Shown: one piece after another, positions 9,552 to 20,000 of the stretch | How the letters are laid out: every line of letters begins with the position of its first letter | How positions within the stretch are numbered: position 1 is the stretch's first letter | DNA from: Opitutia bacterium | GTDB taxonomy: Bacteria; Verrucomicrobiota; Verrucomicrobiia; Opitutales; Coraliomargaritaceae | DNA: 58,345 nucleotides | Assembly (NCBI GenBank): GCA_029252625.1 | Contig: JAQXBA010000116.1 | Location: forward strand, 1 to 58,345 | Reading direction: 5' to 3' | The notes under the pieces: model-generated | What the model saw: only the letters and a program-made list of their open reading frames with translations | Database searches by the model: none | What the model was told of the DNA's origin: nothing | Position numbers and translations under genes: made by a program

Positions 9552-9763
9552 GTGCCTTTAATAAGCACCTTCTGGGAGGTCTCGCCCTTGAGGCTCGAGT
9601 TGTGTTAATTAGCACCACCACCCAAGCGCTCCCGATCTGACGACCGAGGCCACCCGAAAATAACCCTCACCCACCAAGGAATTAGCAAAGAAACCATACC
9701 AACAGTTTCAGAATGCGAATATTGATTTAACAGCCATCCCGCGCATACTGCTAAGGTGATAAA
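9552..9763. other. Intergenic region, nothing recognised
   Basis: Between the typA terminator and the small open frame that follows there is no coding-like frame, repeat or RNA gene that I can recognise. Confidence 0.5.
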
Positions 9764-9775
9764 ACCAAGGAGCCT

Positions 9776-10105
9776 ACGTCACCGCCTCGAAAAACTGCCA
9801 AAGCATTGGTTTTGATTCATAAATGGACACCCAAGGTCAACTGCCTCCCCGACCAAGACAAAGGCGAACACGGTCATTTGATCCTAAATTTTGCGGACGA
9901 CGACAGCAGCAAAATAGCCGCCCTAGGCAAAGACCGCGAAAACAAAAGCTACCGCTTTCGAGTCAAGAAAAGCCCATGGCTCGGTCAGGTCACCTATCCA
10001 GGTAAAGCCGACAACAAACCTGCGATCATCATGACTCTGCCGATCGCAAAAGACCGCCTCGCCATCAACGGGCATTCCCCCGAGCAGCCCTATTCATTTA
10101 AATAG
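9776..10105 (+). CDS. Small hypothetical protein with uncertain start
   Basis: A frame of about 100 residues whose composition looks like protein (WTPKVNCLPDQDKGEHGHLI and AIIMTLPIAKDRLAI), but no known family is recognised. The frame is open from the stop at 9752. The first canonical start is TTG at 9806, giving 99 residues, with no ribosome site. A good AAGGAG lies at 9767-9772 but is followed by ACG at 9776 where ATG might be expected. Either translation starts at TTG 9806, or the start codon has decayed and this is a young pseudogene. It stands alone between typA and the S1 protein. Confidence 0.4.
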   Translation, partial: TSPPRKTAKALVLIHKWTPKVNCLPDQDKGEHGHLILNFADDDSSKIAALGKDRENKSYRFRVKKSPWLGQVTYPGKADNKPAIIMTLPIAKDRLAINGHSPEQPYSFK

Positions 10106-10267
10106 ACAGCTGAAGCCATTAAACGTGGACCAATTTAATACCACATCCTTATGGGATATAGCCACTAGCTTTTAACTGCTGCCTCCTGATTCTTTTTTAA
10201 AAGGTGGACATCCCACCAATGCTCTAACACATCAGACATCACGCGCTTTTTAGCGCGTCGCGCACAC

Positions 10268-11182
10268 ATGGCAAACATCGGCAAATTTAATACACTCCGC
10301 ATCGTAGAACCCTCCGACCACGGGCTTTATCTCGATGGCGGCGAACACGACACTATCCTTCTCCCGACTCGCTATGTCACACCCGATATGAAGGTCGGTG
10401 ACGAGATCGAAGTCTTCATCTACAATGACTCAGAGGATCGGCTCGTTGCTACTACAGAGACGCCATTCGCGCAGGCCGGCGAATTTGCCTACCTCGAAGT
10501 AATCAGCGTCAACGAACGAGTTGGCGCGTTCCTCGATTGGGGGCTCAGCAAAGATCTGTTCTTGCCGTTCCGCGAACAAGGCGACCTCTTTTTCACCGTC
10601 GGCGATGGTGCGATCGTGGCCGTGTATGTGGATGAATACACCAATCGTATCGTGGCATCCACCCGCCTGCATCGCTACCTTTCAAACACCACGCCCGCCT
10701 ATGAGCCGAATACTCCGGTAGATGTACTCATTTACGGCGAATCTCCGCTCGGGTTCAAAGCTATCATCGACAAGCAGCATCGCGGACTGCTCTACTACGC
10801 CGAAACTTCTGACAAGCTAGAGGCAGGCGATCAATTTACTGGTTACATCAAAAAAGTGCATAGCAACGGCAACATCGACCTCCGCCGCGATCCTGCTGGT
10901 CGTCAGCGCGCTGATAATTTCTCCGCCGTCATTATGGAAAAGCTAGTAGCAGCGGACGGTTGCATGCCGTTTAACGAGAAGAGCACATCCGAATCTATTC
11001 GCGAAACCTTCGGCATGAGCAAAAAAGCATTTAAACAAGCATGGGCCGTATTGATCAAAGCCGGAAAAGTCACAGATCGCTTTGAGACAGAATTCCTGAC
11101 ATTACGCTCAAAATGGAATGGCCAGATGTTCATTGAAAAAATCCCAGATTACTCAACCAAACAGCGACACCGTAAAGGCTAA
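10268..11182 (+). CDS. CvfB-type S1 RNA-binding protein
   Basis: A cytoplasmic RNA-binding protein of the CvfB/YitL family, built from tandem S1-like OB domains and a C-terminal winged helix; in Staphylococcus CvfB affects virulence gene expression. The N-terminal domain (LILPTRYV-like ILLPTRYV and [11 protein letters not shown]) and the second S1 domain ([19 protein letters not shown]) are clear. A third S1-like segment, [15 protein letters not shown], precedes the winged helix with [20 protein letters not shown]. The length of 304 residues fits the family. It appears to be a single-gene unit. Confidence 0.88.
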   Translation: MANIGKFNTLRIVEPSDHGLYLDGGEHDTILLPTRYVTPDMKVGDEIEVFIYNDSEDRLVATTETPFAQAGEFAYLEVISVNERVGAFLDWGLSKDLFLPFREQGDLFFTVGDGAIVAVYVDEYTNRIVASTRLHRYLSNTTPAYEPNTPVDVLIYGESPLGFKAIIDKQHRGLLYYAETSDKLEAGDQFTGYIKKVHSNGNIDLRRDPAGRQRADNFSAVIMEKLVAADGCMPFNEKSTSESIRETFGMSKKAFKQAWAVLIKAGKVTDRFETEFLTLRSKWNGQMFIEKIPDYSTKQRHRKG

Positions 11183-11319
11183 AACCCGATAAGAAATCAC
11201 TGGTTCCCTAGTTCGTTCTTCACTCTACGCTCGTTCGTCATCCTAATGAACCTAAGCCCAGGCTAGGAACATTGCCACTTTCGAACTTTAAAAAACTCTA
11301 ACTTTCCCACTCCTTTAAA

Positions 11320-11961
11320 ATGCTCTCATTTAATCTTTTCAATATTCCTATCCGCATCCTACCTTGGTTCTGGATTACCATGGCTCTGATCGGTGGCGGC
11401 TTAGGCGCCAACGATTCTCTAAGCATACTCAAAGTCCTGATATTTGTCCTAGCAGGTCTCATATCAATCTTGGTACACGAGCTCGGCCATGCGCTGACTG
11501 TCCGAAAATTCGGCCTACCCACCGCGATCACACTGCAAGCCTTCGGTGGCTACGCCTCGTTCCCAGAAGGGCAACTGAGCCGCAAGCAATCCTTTCTCGT
11601 TACCGCCGCAGGTCCTGGACTTCAGCTAATACTTGGCCTAATTTTACTAGCGGCCTACTTCTTCGTTCCGATTCCTAAAGAATCACTACTCTACACACTT
11701 GTAGCTGACTTAGCCGGGATCAGCATCATTTGGGCTGTGCTCAACTGCTTGCCCGTCTACCCCATGGACGGCGGCCAGATGATGGCAGCCGCGCTCGGAC
11801 CGCAACGTGCCCACTTTGTACACCTAATCAGCGCAACTGCTGCCCTACTCATCGGTTTAGCCGCTTACTTCTTCTTGAATTCTATTCTGCTGCCATTGTT
11901 CATGGCCCTATTTGCTTGGCAGAACTGGCAATCCTTTCAGTCACGGACGAGTAAGCCGTAG
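11320..11961 (+). CDS. Site-2 protease family (M50) membrane metalloprotease
   Basis: An integral-membrane zinc protease of the M50/SpoIVFB type. The metal site HELGH is at residues 53-57, and the third ligand lies in the CLPVYPMDGGQ loop (Asp150). Five or six hydrophobic segments fill the 213 residues. There is no PDZ or CBS domain, so it belongs to the minimal rhomboid-sized group common in many bacteria. The substrate is unknown. Co-transcription with the CvfB-like gene 137 bases upstream is possible. Confidence 0.85.
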   Translation: MLSFNLFNIPIRILPWFWITMALIGGGLGANDSLSILKVLIFVLAGLISILVHELGHALTVRKFGLPTAITLQAFGGYASFPEGQLSRKQSFLVTAAGPGLQLILGLILLAAYFFVPIPKESLLYTLVADLAGISIIWAVLNCLPVYPMDGGQMMAAALGPQRAHFVHLISATAALLIGLAAYFFLNSILLPLFMALFAWQNWQSFQSRTSKP

Positions 11962-12068
11962 GGAGCCTACGCTTGCGGCGGCGCCATCGTGCTGGTTGAC
12001 ATACAAGCGCTGACCGTTCCAAGCAACGACCTTCGCGGACTCCGACTAGTGAGACAACGCAAGGATGT

Positions 12069-13463
<1,395 letters not shown>

Positions 13464-13626
13464 ATGGATGTAGACTGTTCCCTCCCGTCTGGCATTTGGC
13501 AAATCTAAAGCATGACTCGACATAAGATGTGCGAGCACACGCAGCATCATTGACTGCGTATCATAGTAATGCCCCTCAATGTAAGCTCGGTGGTGCCGTT
13601 ATCGAAGTATTCCTGTTAAATAGCAG

Positions 13627-15186
13627 CTAGCTGGCTTTGCACCCGGGTATAAAGCGTCGCAGCATTCGGGCAAGTGCACCCAACTCTTCGAACTTCAATA
13701 GATATAACAGGCCTAGATAGAGCGCCGCGCCGCCTGGCACGAACACACCGACGATGACCGCGGCGTTTAGTTTATCGGCCAGATCGAAACTCAGCACCAG
13801 CACGTGGCCCATCACGCAGAACAAGCCCATCGCCACGCCGGCACAGAGCACTTTAGCAAAGGCATCGCGCAGCTGCGAAAAACCCACCTTGTCGCGACGC
13901 TTGGATAAGGCACGCCAGAGACAGATCGACTGTACCACTGCCGCGAGCACATTGCCAGCTGCCAAACCACTCGCACCGTAAAACTGCATTAGCACCAAGC
14001 CGCAGATTAAATTCACCAGCAAGCACAGTCCCGCCACTCGAACCGGTGTCTTCATATCTTTACAGGCATGTAACCCGCGAGTGGCAAACGTCGCCGCAGA
14101 GTAAAATGGTAGGCCTAAGCCATAGATCGCAATCAGCGGTATGGTTTGCGCGACGTTCTGAGTATTAAATGCGCCCCATCGAAACAGCAGTTCCAATATC
14201 GGCCCACCAAGAACCACTAAGCCGATACCGGCGGGCAGCGAGATCGCTACCACCAGACGCATGCCCTGGGTCAAGGCGCCAGCGAAGGCATGGTTATCTT
14301 TATCTGACACTGCCCGTGCCAACAGCGGAAAAAAGACGGTGGCCACCGCGACCGTAAAAATACCCAACGGCAACTCCATCAACCGACTGGCGAGGTAGAG
14401 CACCGATACTGCCGACTCATCCAACGAATATGCCAACAGCCGCGACACCAAAATATTAATCTGTAAGATGGCCGCCCCCATCAGACCTGGTAAAAACAAT
14501 CGCCACAGCTCACTCATTTCGTTAGCGCCGCGCGATTCGATGCGAGGACGCCAGCCTTGACGCGCCAAATCCCACGCGGGCATCAGCAACTGCAATAATC
14601 CACCAAGCAACACACCAGCACAAAGCCAATACACTATCTGCGCCTGATCCTGATTCAGCCAAATGCCCGAGGCTAAGGCAGTAATCATCGCAAGGTTGAG
14701 CAGTATTGGCGTGCTGGCGGCGATCGCGAAACGCCCGAGCAAATTGAGGCCCGCGGAAAAAATCGCTGCGAGACAAATGAAAATCATATACGGCAACAAC
14801 ACTACTGCCAGTTCTGCTCCCAGCGCCCAACGGTCGAGCAGCATCCCGCTACGGGCTAGCGAACCAAATAACACCATGCCACTGACAACTAAAGCCGACA
14901 GTATGATCAACAGACGCAGCAGCACTTGATTAAAAAAAGCAAAGGCTTCGGAACGTCCAGCGCGATGCAGCACATCCGAAAAGATCGGCACCAACGCCGA
15001 AGTCAGGGCGCCTTCCCCGAGTAAACGGCGAAACAAATTGGGCAAAGTAAATGCCAGAATAAACGCATCATTCCAAGCGCTCGCCCCAAGTGCCGCGAAA
15101 ATAAGAATATCACGGACCAAGCCAAGCACGCGCGAGCCGACCGTCGAAAGACTGACAACTACGATATTTTTAAGATTTTTGAACAT
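13627..15186 (-). CDS. murJ: Lipid II flippase MurJ
   Basis: A polytopic inner-membrane protein of the MOP/MviN family that flips lipid II for peptidoglycan synthesis. About 14 membrane segments fill 519 residues. The N-terminal signature RVLGLVRDILIFAALGAS followed by DAFILAFTLPNLFRRLLGEGA is diagnostic, including the Arg residues of the cavity. The ATG at 15186 (MFKNLKNI) is chosen over an upstream in-frame start because it matches the family N-terminus. It diverges from pta; the 171 bases between are AT-rich and should hold both promoters. Confidence 0.95.
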   Translation of the reverse strand: MFKNLKNIVVVSLSTVGSRVLGLVRDILIFAALGASAWNDAFILAFTLPNLFRRLLGEGALTSALVPIFSDVLHRAGRSEAFAFFNQVLLRLLIILSALVVSGMVLFGSLARSGMLLDRWALGAELAVVLLPYMIFICLAAIFSAGLNLLGRFAIAASTPILLNLAMITALASGIWLNQDQAQIVYWLCAGVLLGGLLQLLMPAWDLARQGWRPRIESRGANEMSELWRLFLPGLMGAAILQINILVSRLLAYSLDESAVSVLYLASRLMELPLGIFTVAVATVFFPLLARAVSDKDNHAFAGALTQGMRLVVAISLPAGIGLVVLGGPILELLFRWGAFNTQNVAQTIPLIAIYGLGLPFYSAATFATRGLHACKDMKTPVRVAGLCLLVNLICGLVLMQFYGASGLAAGNVLAAVVQSICLWRALSKRRDKVGFSQLRDAFAKVLCAGVAMGLFCVMGHVLVLSFDLADKLNAAVIVGVFVPGGAALYLGLLYLLKFEELGALARMLRRFIPGCKAS

Positions 15187-15357
15187 AATTGGGCGTCGGC
15201 GACATACAAAACCAACCAAATACAAGAAACTACTTCAGAAAAAACTTTGGCAATTGTATATTTCATGCTCTACCAAGAAGATGTTTTTAACTTTTATCTC
15301 TCTGGCAGGGTCAATCGCCCTTCTTAATTTCATAATAATCTCTCTCATTTAAATACG

Positions 15358-16428
15358 ATGCCACTTATCGCTAAACTTGCCGAACGCCTCAAACGTCACC
15401 CGAAACGTGTGGTTTTTCCCGAAGGCGCCGACCCACGAATCTTACAAGCCGCACGTAAATTTGCCACACGCGGCCTAGGTATTCCAATTCTACTGGGTGA
15501 TCGCGCACAAATTAAGTCCAACGCCGAGAAGCTCGACATCAGCCTCGAGCACATTCGCATCATCGAGCCCCGCCGCAGCAGCGAATGGGGCAACTTCGTC
15601 AGCAAATTTCAAGGGCTACGTCGCTTCAAGAAAATGGCAGAAAAAGAAGCCGAGGACTACTTGGACAACACCAACTACTTTGCGACCCTCATGCTCGCCA
15701 CCGGACAGGCAGACGCCATTGTATCTGGCGCGACTAGTAAAGCATCCAGCTCACTGCGTCCATTGTTGCAGATTATCCCCCTACAAGAGAACGTCGCCAA
15801 TATGTCTTCGCTCAACATCTTCGACCTCGAAGACCCTGAAACCGGTAAAGACCGCGAATTGTTCCTTGCCGACTGCGCCGTCATTCCAGATCCCACAGCC
15901 GCACAACTCTGTGACATAGCGGTTACCTCAGCAGCGCTAAGCTACCACTTGACCAACAGGAAACCTCGAGTCGCGCTGCTCAGCTACACCAGTAAAAGTG
16001 TCTCTAGTAAAAATCCGACAGTGGCTAAGATCAAGGCCGCCACGATGATGGCACGCAAAAAAGCCCAGGAGCTCAACATCCCGATGGACATCGATGGCGA
16101 ACTGCAGGTCGATGCCGCACTCGACCCAATCGTGGCGAGCAGTAAGAACATCGAAGGTACCGTCGCCGGCCATGCCAACGTGCTAATCTTCCCAGATCTA
16201 CACTCGGCTAACATCGCTTCTAAACTGGTCCACGTGTTGACTCGCGCACGCAACTATGGACCGATTCTGACTGGCCTAAATAAGCCCGCAGCTGAAATCA
16301 GCCGAAGTGCCACAGCCAGCGATATCTTTGGCACTGCTGTCATGGTCGCCTCGCAAGCGATTGATCATAAGCTTCTCTATCCGACTGGAAGTGACGAATT
16401 GAACGAAGACGTCACCATAATAGACTAA
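15358..16428 (+). CDS. pta: Phosphate acetyltransferase (catalytic domain only)
   Basis: Interconverts acetyl-CoA and acetyl phosphate in the cytoplasm. It is the short, single-domain PTA_PTB type of 356 residues, starting VVFPEGADPRILQAA and containing DAIVSGATSKASSSLRPLLQI and DGELQVDAALDP, which form the CoA and phosphate site. The N-terminal BioD/DRTGG domains of long Pta enzymes are absent but are encoded by the next gene. The ATG at 15358 follows an AT-rich leader. It is probably the first gene of a unit that extends towards dxs. Confidence 0.92.
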   Translation: MPLIAKLAERLKRHPKRVVFPEGADPRILQAARKFATRGLGIPILLGDRAQIKSNAEKLDISLEHIRIIEPRRSSEWGNFVSKFQGLRRFKKMAEKEAEDYLDNTNYFATLMLATGQADAIVSGATSKASSSLRPLLQIIPLQENVANMSSLNIFDLEDPETGKDRELFLADCAVIPDPTAAQLCDIAVTSAALSYHLTNRKPRVALLSYTSKSVSSKNPTVAKIKAATMMARKKAQELNIPMDIDGELQVDAALDPIVASSKNIEGTVAGHANVLIFPDLHSANIASKLVHVLTRARNYGPILTGLNKPAAEISRSATASDIFGTAVMVASQAIDHKLLYPTGSDELNEDVTIID

Positions 16429-16475
16429 TCTCGATCATGCCTTGAACGCTTCGATATCCGCAAACCGACCAAACG

Positions 16476-17660
16476 ATGCCCCAGTCAGACGACACCGAAC
16501 TCCTCACCGCTCCTAGGAATACCACCACTAAGCGTATTTTTATTGCCGCGACGCGGATGAATGATGGCAAGACGACTACCAGCTTAGCGCTGTTTGCCGC
16601 GTTGCGCAGTTTTACACCGAAGGTTGGTTTCATTAAGCCAATCGGGCAACGCTTTGTTGATGTCGAAGGTCACCAGATCGACGAAGACTCTATACTGCTT
16701 GATAAGATCTTCGACGTCAAAGTGCCAATTGGTGCGATGAGCCCAATTGCGATCCATTCGAGCTTCACCCGCGAATTCTTAGATGAACCAAACAAGAATC
16801 ATGCGATCGTTGTCGACAAAATGTGCCGCGCATTCGACCGCGCCGCTTTCGAAAAAGATTATATTATTATTGAAGGCTCAGGCCATGCGGGTGTGGGCTC
16901 GGTATTCAATTTGTCCAACGCAGACGTCGCCAAGCGACTCAAAGCCAAAGTTATTATCGTCGCGCGCGGGGGTATTGGGCGTCCAATTGACGAAATAGCG
17001 TTGAACAAAGCTCTATTTGCACAAGCAGGCGTGGAAGTCATTGGCGCAATTATTAATAAAGTCGAAGCTGATAAATTGGCGATGATCGAGAAATACAGCC
17101 AAATCGCTCTTGAGCGGATGGGCATTCCATTACTCGGCTGTATTCCGGTAGAAAAAAAACTGACTGTACCAAAGCTCAATCAAGTGGTCGATGAGGTGAA
17201 TGGTCGCTGGCTGAACGGCCGCGAGCACGGGGCCACAGAGCGAGTCGACCAAGTCTTGATTGGCGCAATGGCCGCGAAAGGACTCGTCGACCTGCTGGAG
17301 CGAGGTTCACTGATCATCACTCCGGGCGACCGCGAAGACATTCTGCTCGGCGCCATCGCCGCTGAAAGTATTGCCGGCGAAAAAGTCGTTTCCGGAATTA
17401 TTCTCACTCGCAATGTGCTTCCGCATCCGAAGCTAATGGAGATGATCTCAAAAACCAACATTCCCGTGATCATCTGTCAGGACGATAGCTACGCCGTGGC
17501 ATCAAAGATCAATCAAATGACGGTCAAGACGCAGCCCAGTGATACCGATAAGATTCCAGTCATTAAAAACCTAATTTCAAAAAACATCGATCTCGATTTG
17601 ATCGCCAGCGCCTTCCAAACCGAAAGCAGCATTGCGGGGAGCCTCTCGGCCGATCAGTAA
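16476..17660 (+). CDS. BioD-like P-loop/DRTGG protein, detached Pta N-terminal region
   Basis: Matches the N-terminal half of long phosphotransacetylases (COG0857). A BioD-like P-loop domain comes first (FIAATRMNDGKTTTSLAL near residue 25 with a variant Walker A, and IIIEGSGHAGVGS near residue 130). A DRTGG-type domain follows after about residue 240 (SLIITPGDREDILLGAIAA). In enteric Pta these domains regulate activity in response to metabolites. Here they form a separate 394-residue protein starting 47 bases after pta, so a role as a regulatory partner is likely but inferred. Confidence 0.85.
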   Translation: MPQSDDTELLTAPRNTTTKRIFIAATRMNDGKTTTSLALFAALRSFTPKVGFIKPIGQRFVDVEGHQIDEDSILLDKIFDVKVPIGAMSPIAIHSSFTREFLDEPNKNHAIVVDKMCRAFDRAAFEKDYIIIEGSGHAGVGSVFNLSNADVAKRLKAKVIIVARGGIGRPIDEIALNKALFAQAGVEVIGAIINKVEADKLAMIEKYSQIALERMGIPLLGCIPVEKKLTVPKLNQVVDEVNGRWLNGREHGATERVDQVLIGAMAAKGLVDLLERGSLIITPGDREDILLGAIAAESIAGEKVVSGIILTRNVLPHPKLMEMISKTNIPVIICQDDSYAVASKINQMTVKTQPSDTDKIPVIKNLISKNIDLDLIASAFQTESSIAGSLSADQ

Positions 17661-17745
17661 AAATCATTCAAACGAGTGCAAACTTCTGGTATCTTTGCTC
17701 GACGCACTAGACCAGACCCAATAAAGCTCACGCTTACCTTTTAAC

Positions 17746-17985
17746 ATGCCAAAGAAAAACGACACACTCACCTTCGAGGACGCCCTTGAACGCCTTGAAG
17801 CCATCCTTGAATCCATGGAAAGTGGTGACACACCGCTGGCAGATCTGGTTGCTAAATTTGAAGAAGGTTCCAAGCTCTTAACAAATTGCCAGCAGAAGCT
17901 CAAAGAAGCGGAACTGAAGATCGAACAGCTAAATATCAAGACCGGTGAGGTCGAGTCTTTCGAGGACGATAGCACCCAGGCCTAG
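17746..17985 (+). CDS. xseB: Exodeoxyribonuclease VII small subunit
   Basis: The small helical subunit of exonuclease VII, which degrades single-stranded DNA together with XseA. It has 79 residues with the family pattern LTFEDALERLEAILESMESG, then PLADLVAKFEEGSKLL. The acidic tail (ESFEDDSTQA) is normal. It precedes dxs by 47 bases, a common arrangement in bacteria (often xseB-ispA-dxs); ispA is not between them here. Confidence 0.94.
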   Translation: MPKKNDTLTFEDALERLEAILESMESGDTPLADLVAKFEEGSKLLTNCQQKLKEAELKIEQLNIKTGEVESFEDDSTQA

Positions 17986-18032
17986 TCTCATACGGTACAC
18001 ATCGCGTAACGCACACCAGCACAATTTGTAGT

Positions 18033-19919
18033 ATGGCCTTATTAGAGCGCATTCAATCTCCTGACGACGTAAAAAAACTATCCGAGACAGAGCTAGCAGA
18101 ACTCGCCGCCGAGATACGTGAACGCATCATCTCTGTCACCTCGCAAAACGGTGGACATGTGGGGCCAAATCTCGGCGTGATTGAGCTCACTATCGGCCTG
18201 CATCGAGTCTTTAACTCGCCGAAAGACCGCTTCGTATTCGACGTATCCCACCAGGGCTATGTACACAAGCTCCTCACTGGCCGCAACGGTGCATCGTTCG
18301 AAAAAATTCGCCAATGCAACGGCCTCAGCGGCTTTTTGAACCGAAGCGAAAGCGAACACGATGCTTTTGGCGCAGGCCATGCCGGCACCGCACTGTCAGC
18401 CGCACTCGGTATGGCCGTTGCGCGTGACAAGCGCGGCTCAGACGAGCATGTCGTCGCCCTTTGCGGAGACGCCGCCTTCACCTGCGGCATCACCATGGAA
18501 GCGCTCAACAACGTCGCTACCTCGACCAAGCGCCTAATCATCATTCTCAACGACAATAAATGGTCGATCGCAAAGAATGTCGGTGCGCTACCACGCTATT
18601 TCAACGAGCTGATCACTAATCCCCTCTACAACAGGCTGAATGACGACTTCGAATCACTGCTGCAAAAAGTTCCGGGCGGCGATACCCTCATTCATTTCGG
18701 ATCAAAGTGGAAGAAGGAGACTAAGGACTTCTTCGTACCATCCTCACTATTTGAGAAATTCAACGTGCGCTATATTGGGCCCATCGATGGTCACGACCAG
18801 AAGCAGGTCGAGCATTACCTCGAGTTCGCCAAACAAGCCGAGCAGCCGGTATTACTCCATATTTTGACCACTAAGGGCAATGGCTACGAGGTCGCCATCC
18901 AAAACCCCGAGCGCTTCCACGGCGCAAGCCCCTTTGACATTAAGACTGGCAAAGGTGCACCATCAACCGCCGTCACTGCGCCAAAATATCAAGACGTAAT
19001 GGGCCGAACCCTAGTCAAACTAGCCAAGGCAGACAAAAGCATCGTCGGTATCACCGCGGCCATGCCAGCTGGCACTGGGCTCAATATTCTAGAGAAAGAA
19101 CTACCAGATCAATTCATCGATGTCGGTATCGCCGAAGAGCACGCGGTGCTCTCTGCAGCCGGCATGGCCACCTCCGGATTTCATCCAGTTTGCGCAATCT
19201 ACTCGACCTTCTTACAGCGCGCCTTCGACCAGCTCATCCACGACGTCGCCCTACAAAATTTAGCAGTGATGTTTTGCCTGGACCGCGCGGGTCTCTCGCC
19301 CAACGACGGCGCGACGCACCACGGCTTATTTGACCTCACTTATTTGCGCAACATTCCAGGCGTAATTGTCATGGCTCCCTCTAACGAAGACGAGCTTGCC
19401 GATATGATGGCCACCGGCATCGCTTATCAAGGCCCCAGTTTTGTGCGTTACCCACGCGGCGAAGCCATTGGCACGCCGATCAAAGAGATACCCAAAGCCC
19501 TCGAAATAGGCAGAGCCGAACGCCTACAAGAACATGGCGAAATCGAAATCTGGGCAATCGGTTCGATGGTCGCTGATGCAGAGCAACTCGCTCAACAGCT
19601 TCACGCAAACGGCATTCAAGCCGGCGTGATAAATGCACGCTTCGTCAAGCCACTCGACACCGAGCTACTGCTGTCTTCCGCACAAGGCTGTCGACTGATC
19701 GTCACGATGGAAGATAACGTCATCAGCGGGGGCTTCGGTAGCGCGATAATGGAAGCGCTGCAAGACGGCGACTGCTTACGCCCCGTCGAGCGTATCGGCT
19801 GGCCCGATGTATTTGTCGAACACGGCAACTCCGTGGCCGCCCTGCGCAAGCGCGTCGGTCTCGACCCCGATTCGATTCTACAAAAAGTGCTCATGCGCTA
19901 CCGAGTCTGCTGCAAGTAA
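18033..19919 (+). CDS. dxs: 1-deoxy-D-xylulose-5-phosphate synthase
   Basis: A TPP enzyme that condenses pyruvate and glyceraldehyde 3-phosphate, the first step of the MEP isoprenoid pathway. GGHVGPNLGVIELT, DVSHQGYVHKLLTGR, the catalytic DVGIAEEHAV, STFLQRAFDQ and DGATHHG are in order over 628 residues. The TPP/Mg motif reads CGDAAFTCG (residues 144-152) instead of the usual GDGA, with NDNKWSIAKNVGAL following. This departs from the textbook motif but keeps the metal-binding Asp146 and the later Asn residues. It is probably functional and may belong to a divergent Dxs clade. It is co-oriented with xseB. Confidence 0.93.
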   Translation: MALLERIQSPDDVKKLSETELAELAAEIRERIISVTSQNGGHVGPNLGVIELTIGLHRVFNSPKDRFVFDVSHQGYVHKLLTGRNGASFEKIRQCNGLSGFLNRSESEHDAFGAGHAGTALSAALGMAVARDKRGSDEHVVALCGDAAFTCGITMEALNNVATSTKRLIIILNDNKWSIAKNVGALPRYFNELITNPLYNRLNDDFESLLQKVPGGDTLIHFGSKWKKETKDFFVPSSLFEKFNVRYIGPIDGHDQKQVEHYLEFAKQAEQPVLLHILTTKGNGYEVAIQNPERFHGASPFDIKTGKGAPSTAVTAPKYQDVMGRTLVKLAKADKSIVGITAAMPAGTGLNILEKELPDQFIDVGIAEEHAVLSAAGMATSGFHPVCAIYSTFLQRAFDQLIHDVALQNLAVMFCLDRAGLSPNDGATHHGLFDLTYLRNIPGVIVMAPSNEDELADMMATGIAYQGPSFVRYPRGEAIGTPIKEIPKALEIGRAERLQEHGEIEIWAIGSMVADAEQLAQQLHANGIQAGVINARFVKPLDTELLLSSAQGCRLIVTMEDNVISGGFGSAIMEALQDGDCLRPVERIGWPDVFVEHGNSVAALRKRVGLDPDSILQKVLMRYRVCCK

Positions 19920-20000
19920 CGGTGAAACTCTATTTCTAGGCGTGAGGCTTGCCACACCTTTGACCTTCCAAAGAGGGCGTGACCACTTTAATCTGCTGGT

